A DNA stretch of 64,000 bases from Toxorhynchites rutilus septentrionalis (GCF_029784135.1 NC_073746.1:230033882-230097881); one strand, 5' to 3'. Positions 22,350 through 33,578 are shown, counted from the first letter of the stretch. A program made the numbers and translations. The notes: generated by a model from the sequence alone, not told the origin.

Positions 22350-23923
22350 CAAGAGAGATAATCATTGCAAGGAGGGGCCATGTTTGCATCAATTGTTGCA
22401 AAATTGTCTTTAATACTGGAAGCATTGAAATGACAATGGTTCTGATGGAGTCGGAAACATTAAAACACTTGAAGATTTGGTTCAAAAGGTCAGACAACTT
22501 TATAAATCCCGATTGGGAAGTTGAGCTGGACGGAAAAACAGGGACAGTTGGGGTTTTTGATGTCCCCTCGAGTGCTGGGTCGTTCAAAGGTGAACTATTC
22601 CCACGGAAGCCAGGAGGAACCTGATTTTGCTTGTCCGCTGCACTCGATTTTTTAGGCAAGCTAACTGGGGGTATCACCGGGGGGACTTGTTCTTGAACTT
22701 TGGGATTGGTCACATTTTTGCGCCGGGGATTCCCTTTGAAAATAAACGGTGTGCCCCCGCTAGCTGTGTCCGCTTCCATTTCATCAACTGGCAACGTGGA
22801 AAAGATATTGTGTGTTGAGATTGGTTGTTGTTGTTGTTGGGCCAGTGGAGAAGCGCCCTTTAAAATTTCCGCAAAAGTGCGCTTCGAGCGTTCCTTTAAA
22901 GAGCGCTTCTGTTTCTCCCAGCGACTCTTGTAAGTTTCACAAGCTGAGAGCGCGTGTGGGGATCCTCCGCAATATGGACACTTATGCTCAGTCGCACTGC
23001 AGGATTTCCCCTCATGTTGCTCTCCGCAAGTGGCACAGCGCTCCTTGTTGGCACAATAATCTGAAGTGTGACCAACTGACTTGCATTTGTTGCAAGTCAT
23101 GGGCTTTGGCACGAAGAGTCGCACAGGTAGTCTCAATTTGTCCACCATAACGTAGTCAGGGAGGGCGGCACCAGCAAAGGTGACTCGAAACGAGTCTGAC
23201 GGCGTAAATTTAGTTTGGTCCCCATCATGGGAGAGTTTCCCGAGTTGGCGACAGTCCAAGATCTTTACTTCCATTGAGGGAAGCTTCTTGAACTTGCCTT
23301 TTCCTTCTTTTTTTATTTGTTCGCTCGTCAGACCCGTTTCAGTTATCACCCCCTCAATTTCTACGTTATAAATACTACGAGGGTATAAATGTTCTATATT
23401 CGAGAGTGAAGTGTTGGTCAGCAACAATCTCGTTTGCGTGTTTCCGTTCGATTACGACAACCCGCAATTTGTTCGGTCTAACCCTGCGAATTTCAGATAC
23501 AGAAGTGTATCTGGCCAGATCTTTCATGATCTGAATCACGTTAAGGCTTTTTCCTTTTGGTTTTGGCCGGAGGAAAACAACCCACGGGCCAGTTCCAGGT
23601 GCATCTTCTGGATAAACTCTGACACGTGGAGCGGAGACAACAGAGGGAGAAGACGAGGACGAGGACGAGGACGAGGATTGGGTTGGATCGGAAACATCAG
23701 AAGGGGGAAGCGAAATCGATGATGGGAGAGGGGGAGTGGAAGTAACAGTGGGTTCAGAAGGGAGGCTTGCTATTTTCTTAGAGGGGGGCTTGGAAGGATG
23801 AGCAGATTCGTCCCCAGAAGAATTATCTTCTTTTTGAGGGACTCGTTTATGTTTTTTCCCAGATCTTGAATGGGATTCATTATCGGAGATCTCCATTTCT
23901 GGAGATCCTCCACTATTCTCCAT
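22342..23923 (-). pseudogene. I-clade ORF1 (Gag-like nucleic-acid binding protein), one frameshift
   Basis: ORF1 proteins coat the element RNA. The start ATG at 23923 opens MENSGGSPEMEISDNE. A Ser run (about residues 84-95) is encoded by a GAGGAC-type repeat at 23655-23690. An RNA-binding part follows (FLRPKPKGKSLNVIQIMKDL). Near 23395-23420 the frame changes by one base; the second frame continues SNIEHLYPRSIYNVEIEGVI. It then has three zinc knuckles, CNKCKSVGHTSDYC, CATCGEQHEGKSC and CPYCGGSPHALSAC, followed by a Gln/Pro-rich tail. The single indel is the only lesion seen. The TAA at 22342-22344 overlaps the ORF2 start. Confidence 0.87.
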
Positions 23924-24429
23924 TTTACAAAAAATTTTGTCTTATTTCTAATCTATTATTGATTTTAACAATAATCTCAAAAAAAAAAAACAAAACAAAC
24001 AAACAAAAAATTATGATGATAATATTAAGCAATGAACATATGAGTTGAACAATAATATTAATATTAAATATGTGTACCTTAATATAAAAGTTGTTCCGAT
24101 ACTGCGCTCTACTGCCCTAACCAGGGAGAGACAGAGGCTACGCGCTATGGATCAACACAATAGCGCAAGAATAGCTCACACGGTCACGTGATGATAATTC
24201 CCGTTAACGACAGCCACATGATGGCGATCCCGTTATGCCAATGTTCAACAGCCGCCAAGGGCTGCAAGCTGCAAGAGCGCTGCTTCCTTTGTTCCACTTC
24301 ACAAAAGGTCAATTCGAAAGCGGACAGCAATGACCTTCACTCGTACACTATACCAATCGCACAATAGTAAAAGTGGCAACGCACAATAACGACACTGAAC
24401 TTTACTCGTCAAGAGTTGGATAGCGAATG
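23924..24429 (-). promoter_or_regulatory. I-clade 5' UTR with presumed internal promoter
   Basis: I-clade elements are transcribed from an internal, TATA-less RNA polymerase II promoter at the extreme 5' end. The element begins TCATTCGCTATCC, compatible with an initiator, and no TATA box is seen. The UTR contains no long frame. The promoter role follows from family knowledge, not from a test of this sequence. Confidence 0.5.
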
Positions 24430-24442
24430 ATTCTGCGTCAAT
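24430..24442. repeat. Target-site duplication, 5' side of I-clade element
   Basis: Second copy of ATTCTGCGTCAAT, identical to 19461-19473. Confidence 0.93.
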
Positions 24443-24556
24443 GTCGTATTTTAGTTTAAACTGACATAAACTCGCAACATTTTTCCTATGGTGCTGCATC
24501 CCAGTATAAAGGGGTTCATTCTTTTTCATTTTTTGCACGGACAAAGGCAAAGGCAA
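24443..24556 (-). pseudogene. Uncharacterised transposon-type protein, upstream part (split by the I-clade insertion)
   Basis: The minus strand reads MQHHRKNVASLCQFKLKYDI and runs into the target duplication. Removing the element and one duplication copy continues the same frame into DAEWHLFATSHGK at 19473 and below. The RKN...LC...AEWHxFATSHGK order agrees with the uncharacterised insect family named in the entry at 19078-19473. Nothing further upstream is recognisable. Confidence 0.5.
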
Positions 24557-25663
24557 AATCTCTAAAATTCCAACTTTTTCTGACCTTATTGTGTCTGTGT
24601 GGAGAAATTTCTCTTTGAGCTGATTGATAATCCCATCACTCTTTTGCCTTTTGTTTATAGTTCGTTAATGTGAAAAGGAAAATAGATTAGATTTCTTCTA
24701 ATACCTACCAGTCAGTATCAGGTATGATGTGTCTTGGTCTGCGTCAGATTCAGATTATGTTGATCTATTCAAGAAATATATCCGTGAAATTCATAAATAA
24801 ATTATTTTTTTACAAAAAACTTGTTTCAAGTAGCATTCCAACACGTCCAAAATCCGAATTCATCACCAGACCTGTCGAGGTTATGATAGACAAACAATTT
24901 GTCACAAATTTTCAAGCAACACCCATGCTTTATGATGTTTAGTTGCGTGTCCACTGGAGTGCTCAGAACAATATTAACTTAAAAACGTAAGATTCACATT
25001 AAAAAGTTCTATGACAACGCTTTTTGAACCCTGTTTTCGGTGCAAAGTGTATTGTCATGTCACAAAAAGTACCGCTATTCACATGGTTTTAGCAAGCGTT
25101 TCTGAAAACACCAAATACACAGGAACTTATATTTATATCTCCTTAACTAATCATAAACATACTTTTTGTTTGTTTGTTGCTTTTTGGCATTGATGTTTGA
25201 AATGCTGGTATTGATTCAAACATCAAACATCATTTTAACTGTAGCATTTAGACATTGAGACGTTACCGAAAACCGATTCAACCGTCCAAACCACTCTATA
25301 ACACGGTTTTATTGATACAATCCGGTAAATCCTAAGAATGAATGAAATCCCTAAGCAAATCCAATTAATCGTGGATCGTCAGACGAGTAAATTCTAGAAG
25401 CTGAACTTAAGCGATTTCATAAGCTAAGAAAACAGTTGAAACAGTACTTCGCTTCACGAATAAATTTGACCTGGATGAACTAGACCTACAGAAAACTAAG
25501 TTTGGAGCTTTTATTGAACTAAATTCATTTCAGTTCATGCTGGATCATTTGGACAAGCAGAAAACATCGATTTCAAGTTTGCTCTTTGAAACACTTGTCG
25601 CCCAAATCTCGGATCGAAGTTTTAGTATGATTTTTTTAGTCATGATAACCTAGAAGCATGGGA
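24557..25663. other. Non-coding, nothing recognised
   Basis: AT-rich sequence without a supported gene, RNA or repeat. Confidence 0.4.
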
Positions 25664-26085
25664 GTCTTCGTGGCCCAATTGGTTGCGTGTCCGCTATTCC
25701 GCTATTAAGCGAACAATCATGAACTTATAACTCAGGGCCCTCAACTGACCATCTTTGTGTGTTATTCTAGCTACTACGTCCATGCATCAATCATCATGTG
25801 TTGTTGATCCCAGCCTCTCACTTCACATACGATCGATCGATCGATCGGTAATTGGTGCTGTTTATAAACACAACAATGGAAGCCTCATATCAATAGTCCC
25901 GCTGTGTCCAACTGTGAACATTCGAACAATAGTTACGCCGAAAAATGCGACATGTGTTGTGTATCGATAGAATAGGAACACTCTAACGCCTAAACGGCTA
26001 ATGTGTAATATATATAAATGAGTATCGATGAAATAGGAAAACTCTTATGCCGAAATGGCTACTATGTAATATACAACATGAGAAA
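25664..26085 (+). mobile_element. tRNA-derived SINE, decayed (Feilai-like)
   Basis: The start TCTTCGTGGCCCAATTGGTT is an A-box-like tRNA head. A decayed B-box (GAACTTATAACTCAGG) follows about 55 bases on. The body ends in two imperfect copies of a roughly 60-base unit (TATCGATAGAATAGGAACAC..., TATCGATGAAATAGGAAAAC...) at about 25962-26080. A (CGAT)n stretch lies at 25832-25847. The head and tail resemble mosquito SINEs of the Feilai kind (from memory). The B-box is too damaged for RNA polymerase III use. Confidence 0.55.
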
Positions 26086-28499
26086 AATGTACACAATAAA
26101 TTCGGCTCTGTTACAGCTGAATTGCTAGATGAGCCTAATAATAAAAATAAACAGACGGAAAAAAAACTAGAAGCAGTCAAACCGAGTGAACTTTTCCGGT
26201 ATCTATGCATTTTGGGAACAAAATTTGTTATAAGCTGAAGGACGCTGCACTTCGCTTTATTTGTGTATTGGAGAATCATTCTATAAATAAAAAAATAGTT
26301 GTATTATATCAGGGTGAATGCAGTTGCAGTTTTTCGGTCACCTATTTTTTTTATAAAAACATGGAAACATTTCCATCACTTATTCTAAACCAATTTTGGA
26401 ATGGGCATGTAAAACTCTTAAAACACTTACATTGATACATACCAAATTCCTGTCGATTAACGTCAGCATAAAATGGATTCAGAACTTGCAATGATTCCAA
26501 AATGATCAAAGGATATTGATGCTAACAACGTGGAATGAAACTTCTTCTTCTCCTTTTCTCCCAGAAAATTTGTACAATCGTTCTCAATGATCACACTATT
26601 CCCAAGAATCTCTTGCTAAGCACAATGGCTACGAACAGACGGTTCTCTTCTGCTCATTCCATCTGCGAATTATATTTTAATTAGACAAACTCAAAAGAAA
26701 ACGGTACAGTGCAAAGGTCTTTCATCTGAGTAAGGGTGATATTAAATCAAGCGCTTTATCGCTACAGTGGTGCCTCTCGGGAATTACATCTCACTGAACC
26801 CTCCCTGGAAATTTCTTATCCACGAGCAATTAAACGCACCATGTGCGCAACCCGTTCCAAAGAATAAAGTATGGAAAATATCCCAAAACGGCAAAATGGT
26901 CGTTTTGGTTTCTTTATGGGTTCGGTCACCGGTAGCCGGTTACCGCGTGTGGTACGCCTTTCACTTTGAACTCTCGCTGAGAGATGGTTTCATAAGCCGG
27001 CCGCCAAAGAAGATGGGGAACAGCTGCGTCGGTCGATCTGAAGCTTTCCTTTCTACATTCTCAAGGCTCGCAAATTCAGTCGTCTCTGTAGATAACGGTT
27101 TCGTTTCGTCGTGCTTTCGTCCTGTTTGTTTTGATTGAAGAGTGAATCCTTTTTGTCGAATTTTTCGGCTTCGGGAATAAAGAAAGACCGTAAAGTATCG
27201 GAGCGTAGAAGCGCTGCTGAGAGTTGGATGAATCGATACAACATTCCACGTGGACCAATTTGAGCGGTCCCCTAGACCCCACATTGAAAGGACAGACGTA
27301 GTTCCACGACAAACAATTTTTTTATAGAACTCCCTTTTTTTGGAAAAAAAAATTTTGTTGCCATTTTTCATCTTCATTTCTCTATATCTCAGGTATAGTA
27401 CTTGCTACAGTCCTGAAATTTTGAACTTTTCTTAGTTGAAGTGTCTATTTTCTATAGGAAATATAGAAAAACAGATCGGTGACAGTCACTTCTCCGATTT
27501 TTGTCCGCCTGAAATTCCAGCGTGCAATGTTCCTCTCAACTAAATGCCAGATTGTTTGAAAGCACCAATCCCAACACATGTGAGCATTAATTTTCCGTCT
27601 CTGTTCGAACTTCTAAGAACTTGTCGAGCTTGTATATAAGGAACTACCGTATGAACATTAGATTCAGACCTGGACATATGTCTGATTTTTTTACATTATT
27701 GTTTTCATTACTTAAAAAAGCTGAAGTATTATTAAAATGTTTCAAACGACTATGATTTTGTGTATATATTATTTTAGCGTTATGTAACTTCGGAGGGAGG
27801 GGTTTGTCTTGCGTTACTTGGTTACATAAACCCATTTTTAGCGATTCATAATTTGTGTAACACGCTTAATGCAAATGACCAGTATTAATCTCTGAACTAA
27901 TTGAAATTCCTGGAATTAATAAACAAAAATCAAAAACCCACACTAGTACCGGTAACGTTTGATATATCTTTTGATATGAAGTACTAGGATAGTGACCACG
28001 TGGACCAATTTGAGTGGTCTATTTTATTGTTGACGAATGACTTTAATTTTCTCCGTAATACCATATAATTACTACCCAATGGACAGATTTCTCACTTGTA
28101 ACATCATAATGCAGAGCGAGAGCGATCCCACAAATCAATTGGATATTCGCTTTGATGTTTTTTGCAGAAAAAAAAATAAACATGACAAATTCTGCTGAAC
28201 ATGACGGTTCGCCAGGTTATAATTGATTAAACGCGGAACTGTATCGAACAGTTGTGTTTATAGAATGTATCCATAGAAATAAAAAGGAACGGTGCCGGTT
28301 CGCAACTCTAGATAATTCGATTATTCAACATGTTGGCTATCATTTATGTTTTTTATATACACTCAATCGTTACAATCGCTTCAAACTGAGAACTACTTTT
28401 CTTTTTTTTCTGAAAAATTACATATTCTGATATAAATATGCATTCGAAAATAACAGGCGATTGGGTCCAAACCTGATAAAAATATATATATCATAAATT
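26086..28499. other. Non-coding stretch with one dispersed motif
   Basis: No gene is recognised. CCACGTGGACCAATTTGAG occurs at about 27248 and again at about 28000, so this is probably a piece of a dispersed repeat. The 26766-27138 part is less AT-rich and has a longer plus-strand frame, but without any recognisable domain. Confidence 0.4.
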
Positions 28500-28699
28500 G
28501 GAAATTGGTTTGGAAAACTGTCTGAGCTTTTTGCAAATAAGGAGGGGGCGTTTTATAAGGGGGAGGGAAAATGAAGTTGCCTTCTAAGTGTTTGCGAACA
28601 AAACGACGCATATTTGAATTAAATTGGATGATTTTGAGTATGTTAAATGAAGCGTCAAATTTCGATCAGAAATACGACATTTATTTTTCCCCAACCCAA
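28500..28699 (+). pseudogene. 3' end of a mariner (same family as 40202-41478), plus orientation
   Basis: The plus strand keeps the last transposase codons (LSELFANKEGAFYKG, damaged) and then the 3' UTR. The terminus reads AATACGACATTTATTTTTCC CCAACCCAA up to 28699 and is followed by TA. It is the inverse of the 14141 and 40202 termini. The first four fifths of the element are missing. Confidence 0.75.
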
Positions 28700-28990
28700 T
28701 ATGAATGGAAGACGTTATGTCGACGAGCAGGCCATCACAAATGATTCAACAGACACTCTCAATTAATCTTTATACACGACCTAATCATGCGTTTATCGCT
28801 ATATGTCTCAAGGAAACTGCGTCCACATTTCCGAGAAGCCCTTTTTACTTCAGAATTTTAGAAGATCACAGATATTCTATAGAATTGCCTTGCTTTCCAG
28901 GACAATACTACATTTTACCATTAGCGTTAAGATAAAATTATTTGTTTTATTCGTAAAAAAACATGTACAGTATGATTTGATTAACTTAAA

Positions 28991-29919
28991 ACACTGCGTT
29001 TCACATTTATAAAACCACTCTTTTTTCTGAGTTTCCAGAGATATGTCAGGAGTCGGTTGAATTGAAGTATATAGTGTAGGAAATAGTAACTATCTTCATT
29101 TTAAAAACTGGCCATTTGAGCTTTATTGTTGTGTTCAGGTGCGTAACATTCGAAAAACTAAAATTCCAGTGTTTCATAACTATAGAACCAGATGGAAAAA
29201 CTCTCACTCTTTTACTAAATTAACGTCAGTTCCACATGAGTCACAATATGTTTCGAACTTGTAGGTCATCTTTAGTTCTCAATCAGTCCAATAACCCATT
29301 TGGGGTGGTTTTGACCATGTTGCGCCATGTTGTAGTGTGTATCTCGTTCTACACAGAGGATACTGCTCGTTAGCTTTTTATCAACACCAATGTACAGTCA
29401 GAAGTGCAATGAAGTACTTCAGAATCATTTAATTCTGTTTTTGTATCAAAAACACCATGATAATTGGGTAATTTGGTATCAATTCATAACTTCCGAAAAG
29501 TCAAGACATGGTTTATTGAATAGAGACTTCAGATTCTGGATTCAGCTTGTTTACCAGATCAAAACTCTATCAAGAACTTATGAGAAGTGATCGTACGAAT
29601 AGTAGATGCAGCTTACAACAGTATGAGTGAATTGAAGAGATGACCTACGAATTAGAAAATGATTATAATTCATGTGAAATTGACGTTAATTTTATAAAGG
29701 AGTGAGAGTTTTTCCATCTGGTTTTATAGTTATGAAACAAAGGAATTTTAGTTTTTTGAATGTTTCGCGCCTTAACAGAACAATAAAGTTCAAATGGCCA
29801 GTCTTTTAAATGGAGATATTTATTATATCCTACACTATATACTTCAATTCAAACGACTTTTTACATATCTCTGTAAACTTAGAAAAAATGAGTGGTTCTA
29901 TAGTTATGAAACGCAGTGT
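28991..29919. mobile_element. Foldback element with long inverted arms (Tc1/mariner-type MITE)
   Basis: The left arm starts ACACTGCGTTTCA at 28991. The right arm, read inversely from 29919, starts ACACTGCGTTTCATAACTAT. The arms continue to match for about 250 bases, including a GTTTCATAACTATAGAACCA motif that also occurs inside each arm, and CATTTGAACTTTATTGTTGT. The middle (about 29250-29660) is unrelated. A piece of the same arm recurs at about 63558-63650. No protein is encoded. The precise target duplication is uncertain (TA suspected). Confidence 0.7.
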
Positions 29920-29937
29920 AGTTCATATGCTTAGCTA

Positions 29938-30050
29938 CGAGGGTCGTTCAAAAAATAAGTTTCAGTGCCTCAGAAATCGCGGAAAAATAAAGTTAGGACA
30001 AAAAACAAGGTGATTTTCGTAATCTACGCTTTATTTTCTGTTTTCGAAAA
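29938..30050 (+). mobile_element. Possible mariner end fragment
   Basis: TACGAGGGTCGTTCAAAAAA after position 29935 resembles the terminus of another mariner subfamily (recognition from memory). No opposite end and no coding part were seen, so this is a weak call. Confidence 0.3.
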
Positions 30051-30400
30051 TTCCATGAATCATAAGCTAAGTAGAAAGATAAATAGAGTAGGTAACAGAT
30101 TAGACAAACTTTACCTGAAGTTTGTCGATAGAAATTAAGACAAATAATGTTATCGTTAAGAGAAATGGATCAAATATACGAGAGTCTGAATTCTCAGCTT
30201 GAAATAAAAAGTGTTTTTATTTCTTGAAGAAAGTGTCTTTTTTAAGTCTTTTTTTAAGTTTTTTTCTTCTGATATTGTTGAAATTTGTCATCTATGACAA
30301 TTTCTGTATATTTCATGACCAACATGACATTAAATGGGTGAATCAGATTAAATGATGAAAAATTTTCTCTCATATATTCATTGGCATCCTAGTGTATATC
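30051..30400. other. AT-rich spacer, nothing recognised
   Basis: Poly-T and poly-A runs between the foldback element and the composite locus. Confidence 0.4.
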
Positions 30401-30510
30401 CAGAGTGGCGCATAAGTCACGCAACGCTCTCTGAAGGAAAAAAATAACGATCGCGCTGCAACTATCGAGCGTGTTGGTTCCTAAGCGGTTCAGTTCAGTA
30501 TATGTATATT

Positions 30511-30856
30511 AGAGTGCCAATGGAAGTATGGGAAAAAAGTGACCCCCGAATTTTCAAAGCGAACTTGGTTAAAAATGTTGATTCCCACGAAAAACAACCC
30601 TGTGCAAAATATCAGCTTAATTGGACTTCATTTACTAGTGTCGCATAGCGGTCAAAGTTTGAGTTTTTTGAAAACTGAAAAATCATCCAATCATAAAGGA
30701 AATCGGGGTTTTCGAATTTTTTTTTGATGCCAAATGTTTTCAAATTGCATGAAACGTCGAGATCTACTGTCATCTCGAAAAATTTTTTTTGTCAAAAATC
30801 GTCACTTTGGGACATAGTTGTTTTTCGGAATACGAAGCAAAACGTATGGTTTAGAG
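30511..30856 (+). repeat. Foldback unit, left arm, copy 1
   Basis: Begins AGAGTGCCAATGGAAGTATG, followed in order by TGCAAAATATCAGCTTAATT, GGTCAAAGTTTGAG, AAAGGAAATCGGGG, GATGCCAAATG, TGAAACGTCGAGAT and TCTCGAAAAATTTTTTTT. The same order is read inversely at 35263-35523. No coding capacity. Confidence 0.75.
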
Positions 30857-31396
30857 CAGTCTTCCATGTTTCACGAAAAACACTGCGTCCGGAATAAACA
30901 TGTCCACGCTGCTGTTCACAGTTTTGTGTTTGAGTACAAACATGATTTTTTCGTACCTATGTTAGAAAATGTGACATGTTTGTATTCGTGGTATGTTTGG
31001 ACATACGATGTTTAATCCCAATGTTTCACATGATGTTCGAACATGGTGTACAGTTTCTCTTGCATTTTCACCCCAAGCACCAACAGTGCGTAGAGTAGAA
31101 GAAGCGAATCGGACACCACACCACCACCACTCAACGCGTGGTGTGTTGGTATGTTGACATGGAAAAAATGCTTTCCTTTCATGACAATGGGTGCTTCGTC
31201 TAAAATATTGGGCAAATAAAATAAACCTCTTTTTCTGTTCTGAACAAAATAAACATCGATTGATATGAGAGTTTTTCACATTTGATATCATTATTTAGTG
31301 CACGCATCAATTTATATATTGAATTCATGTAACATTCGCTATTATTAGCTATTTGAACAAGTACTAAAATTGAATTATTCAGCAGTGACATGTTAG

Positions 31397-31435
31397 GCGT
31401 GACGCTAACCACTCGACCACGGGAGCAACAATTTT
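31397..31435 (-). mobile_element. 5' head of a tRNA-derived SINE
   Basis: The minus strand reads GCTCCCGTGGTCGAGTGGTT AGCGTC, the A-box head also seen in the SINE at 39748-39928. The B-box and body are absent. Confidence 0.55.
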
Positions 31436-31494
31436 GGCTGGATCTTTGAATACAATTGGCCAATACTGCTTGTTCGCGACGATCGCGACCCGAG

Positions 31495-31502
31495 CTATAA
31501 AA
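31495..31502 (+). promoter_or_regulatory. Possible TATA box inside hAT-type insert
   Basis: CTATAAAA in the context CGAGCTATAAAACGAGCGG resembles the TATA context at 33287 (GTATATAAGCGAGCG). No downstream gene is recognised, so a promoter role is speculative. Confidence 0.25.
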
Positions 31503-31879
31503 CGAGCGGAGAAGAGGAGAAGAAAGGATGATGCAATCGCATGCACACATAGCATATGTAGTGCAGTGTAAGTGTAGCTTTTAGTTTTTTCCTTCATTCA
31601 GTTTGTGATAACATCGAGAAATTAGTGGTGTGTTTTAGCCGCTGAAATTTCTCTGCTGGTTCTGCTGTGTGCCGCTGAAGGTTGCATCTAAAACTAATTT
31701 TTGGGTATTTATTTGTTTGGTCAGCATTTGTACGACGTAGCCCGCTATGCAGTCGGCTCCCCAGACTTTAATTGCCAACATGCACGCAAAAAAAAAATAG
31801 AAAGCTTCTTTCTATTCAGAGAATGTTTTCTTTGAACGAAACCAAGGATTATTTAATCAGACTTGCAAAATGTGCATCT

Positions 31880-32338
31880 CTACGATGCAACAATCTATAA
31901 ACTTTTACTTAATCGCGGCAATACATACATACACTCTTTACAGATACACGGGCCGAAGGTTGTGCAGTCCACTGATGATTCAACAAGAGCCAAAGGTTGT
32001 ACCGCTCATGACAACTCTACACGAGCTGATGATTGCGCCGGCTAGTGGATTCCTCGAGTCGAAAAAGACGCACCACGCTAGATATGGGGTGCAGACTAGG
32101 GGGTTGTTGCTGATTAACGGTCAGCTGCATCCCAATAGGAAGTACCCCATGTCGGGCACACGTACAGAGCACTGAAGACTGCAACATCCCAATTATGAGA
32201 ACACTTGTAATACTAACCTCGAGCCAACCGCGAGTAATCGGTTACATATTACTAACATAGTTGTAAGCAAACATTGTCAAAATATTGAACTCCCGGCCCC
32301 GTTAGGCTGACGTCATATGAGCCTTAATAAAAATATAT
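31880..32338 (+). mobile_element. 3' UTR fragment of an I-clade element
   Basis: The sequence matches 59040-59490 nearly base by base (for example GATACACGGGCCGAAGGTTG, GCCAACCGCGAGTAATCGGT) and ends with GAGCCTTAATAAAAATATAT. At 58718-59002 the same 3' UTR follows a recognisable I-clade ORF2 end, which identifies this fragment. No coding part is present here. Confidence 0.75.
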
Positions 32339-32632
32339 ATTTTGGTGCATGAACTTATAGCCTCTTAGTTCGTGCAATTTTTGAAATGCGAACTAAATTT
32401 CAAGTTCGTTTCTGTGAAAAAGTATTTTAAGAAGAAATGTTTTGGGATGAATAATTTATTTCCGTGTATGAAAAGAAACGAAACGAAAGCAATGAATACT
32501 GCGACATCGGGTGATATGTTTGTACATGATGTTCTTGAATTATAAACATCGTGTTTGTTTTCACATGTTAATGTTTGTGTATCATTGTTCGTGTTTGGGA
32601 TAGACATTTAACACTAGCGAAAATCATGTTCG
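32280..32632. repeat. Local duplication, copy A (partner at 36107-36453)
   Basis: About 340 bases covering the last bases of the I-clade 3' UTR and the adjoining hAT-type sequence recur at 36107-36453 with only a handful of differences. Both copies include the junction of the two elements. Confidence 0.88.
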
Positions 32633-32705
32633 AATTCAAACAAAAACATGGAATTTTCACATCGCGTGGACATGTGTAAGTGTTTTTCGGAAGACTGGTT
32701 TAGAG

Positions 32706-33036
32706 GCCAATGAAAATCGTCATATTGATTTTTCATACGGGACTCCCTGCGAAATGTTGATTTGCACGATAAAATATCCTCTGCAAAATATTAGCTCATA
32801 CGGACTTAATTTACTATTGTCGCAGATCTCAAAATTTTAGTTTTTTTGAAAATCGCAAAAACACCCAAGGGGAGAGTAAAGGAAATCAGGGTTTAAAAAA
32901 AATTTTTTTTTGATGCCAAATGTCTTAGAATTGTATGAATTTGCTGTTAACTCGAAAAAAAAAATTGTTGTCAAAAATTGACTTTTCGGCACTTGATCGT
33001 TTTTGTCTGAAAAATAGATTTTTGACGAAAGATTTT
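32706..33036 (+). repeat. Foldback unit, left arm, copy 2
   Basis: Begins GCCAATGAAAATCGTCATAT and shows the same order of blocks as copy 1. It matches, inverted, 34943-35262. It ends in the former loop of the palindrome (TTTTCGGCACTTGATCGTTT at 32983). Confidence 0.75.
32983..33036 (+). repeat. 54-bp direct repeat, left of segment X
   Basis: TTTTCGGCACTTGATCGTTT... GACGAAAGATTTT here and at 34943-34996 differ at two positions. They flank the 33037-34942 segment. Confidence 0.9.
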
Positions 33037-33233
33037 GACGTAGGACTACGTCTTTCATTTCTATACCGGGGTGTAAAATCAAAGTTTCGAAAACGAAAGC
33101 GTTACGCCGGAGACCGAGATTTTGAGCGTTAATAGCTCCTAAACAACTAAACGAAATGGTATGATAAACACTTCATTCGAAAGATAAAATGTCTACGCGG
33201 TATATACTTGTTACTTTTTCATCCAAAAACTTG

Positions 33234-33276
33234 TTTCAATAGCCTTAAAATTGCTTTCAAAACAGGCTATTGAAAT
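33234..33276. other. Hairpin, 12-bp perfect stem
   Basis: TTTCAATAGCCT and its exact complement AGGCTATTGAAA are separated by 18 bases, just upstream of the TATA box at 33287. Confidence 0.85.
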
Positions 33277-33286
33277 CACGAATCGG

Positions 33287-33323
33287 TATATAAGCGAGCG
33301 CCGCTCGGAAATCCACTCAGTTC
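33287..33323 (+). promoter_or_regulatory. TATA box and initiator of segment X
   Basis: TATATAAG at 33287-33294 is followed by TCAGTTC with its A at 33319, a spacing of about 32 bases from TATA start to the presumed start site. This matches arthropod core promoters. The transcript would run into the repeat-rich part of segment X. Use in vivo is not shown. Confidence 0.5.
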
Positions 33324-33578
33324 TAATTGAACAGCGATTGGAGCATGTTGTCGCTGTTGTGGTGAAGCTCTTCGTTTATCATGAAAGCGCGGATGAACGG
33401 TGTCACCAAGAGCCTGTTTGTGCACCTTAGGCCATAAGGGAACCCATCAGGGGGAGAGTGATGCCACAAACAGTTCCCCGGGAAGATCTCGAAGCAGCCG
33501 CTACACACACATATACACGCGCGAAATTCTTTCCGTTTGGATGCCATTCAGCATCGAGAAAGATCCGGAAAATAATCT

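Larger units (their letters stand above)
19474..24429 (-). mobile_element. I-clade (MosquI-like) non-LTR retrotransposon, full length but internally deleted
   Basis: The element occupies 4956 bp on the minus strand between two copies of a 13-base target duplication. It starts at 24429 with TCATTCGCTATCC, has about 500 bases of 5' UTR, ORF1 with three CCHC knuckles, and an overlapping ORF2 with endonuclease, reverse transcriptase, RNase H and a C-terminal CCHC-like motif. About 350 bases of 3' UTR end in a short poly(A) of nine. The RNase H domain and CCHC ORF1 place it in the I clade. At least three lesions (ORF1 frameshift, two ORF2 deletions) make this copy inactive. The low level of other damage and the perfect duplication suggest a relatively recent insertion. 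Confidence 0.9.
30849..32705. mobile_element. hAT-type non-autonomous element (30857-32697) with 8-bp target duplication
   Basis: GTTTAGAG stands at 30849-30856 and 32698-32705. Between them is a 1841-bp insert starting CAGTCTTCC and ending GGAAGACTG, with a second shared motif, CGAAAAACACT, near each end. The uninterrupted inverse counterpart (35245-35275) lacks the insert and has a single GTTTAGGG, which confirms the insertion. The insert holds a SINE head (31397-31435), a TATA-like sequence (31495-31502), and a 3' UTR piece of an I-clade element (31880-32338), but no transposase. Confidence 0.88.

Noticed and set aside
20953..23722. Several plus-strand frames of 60-116 codons across 20.9-23.7 kb
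   Set aside because: They are antisense shadows of the I-clade ORF1 and ORF2.
26766..27138. 123-codon plus-strand frame as a host gene
   Set aside because: No domain, no splice or promoter context, and overlapping frames of similar length on the other strand.
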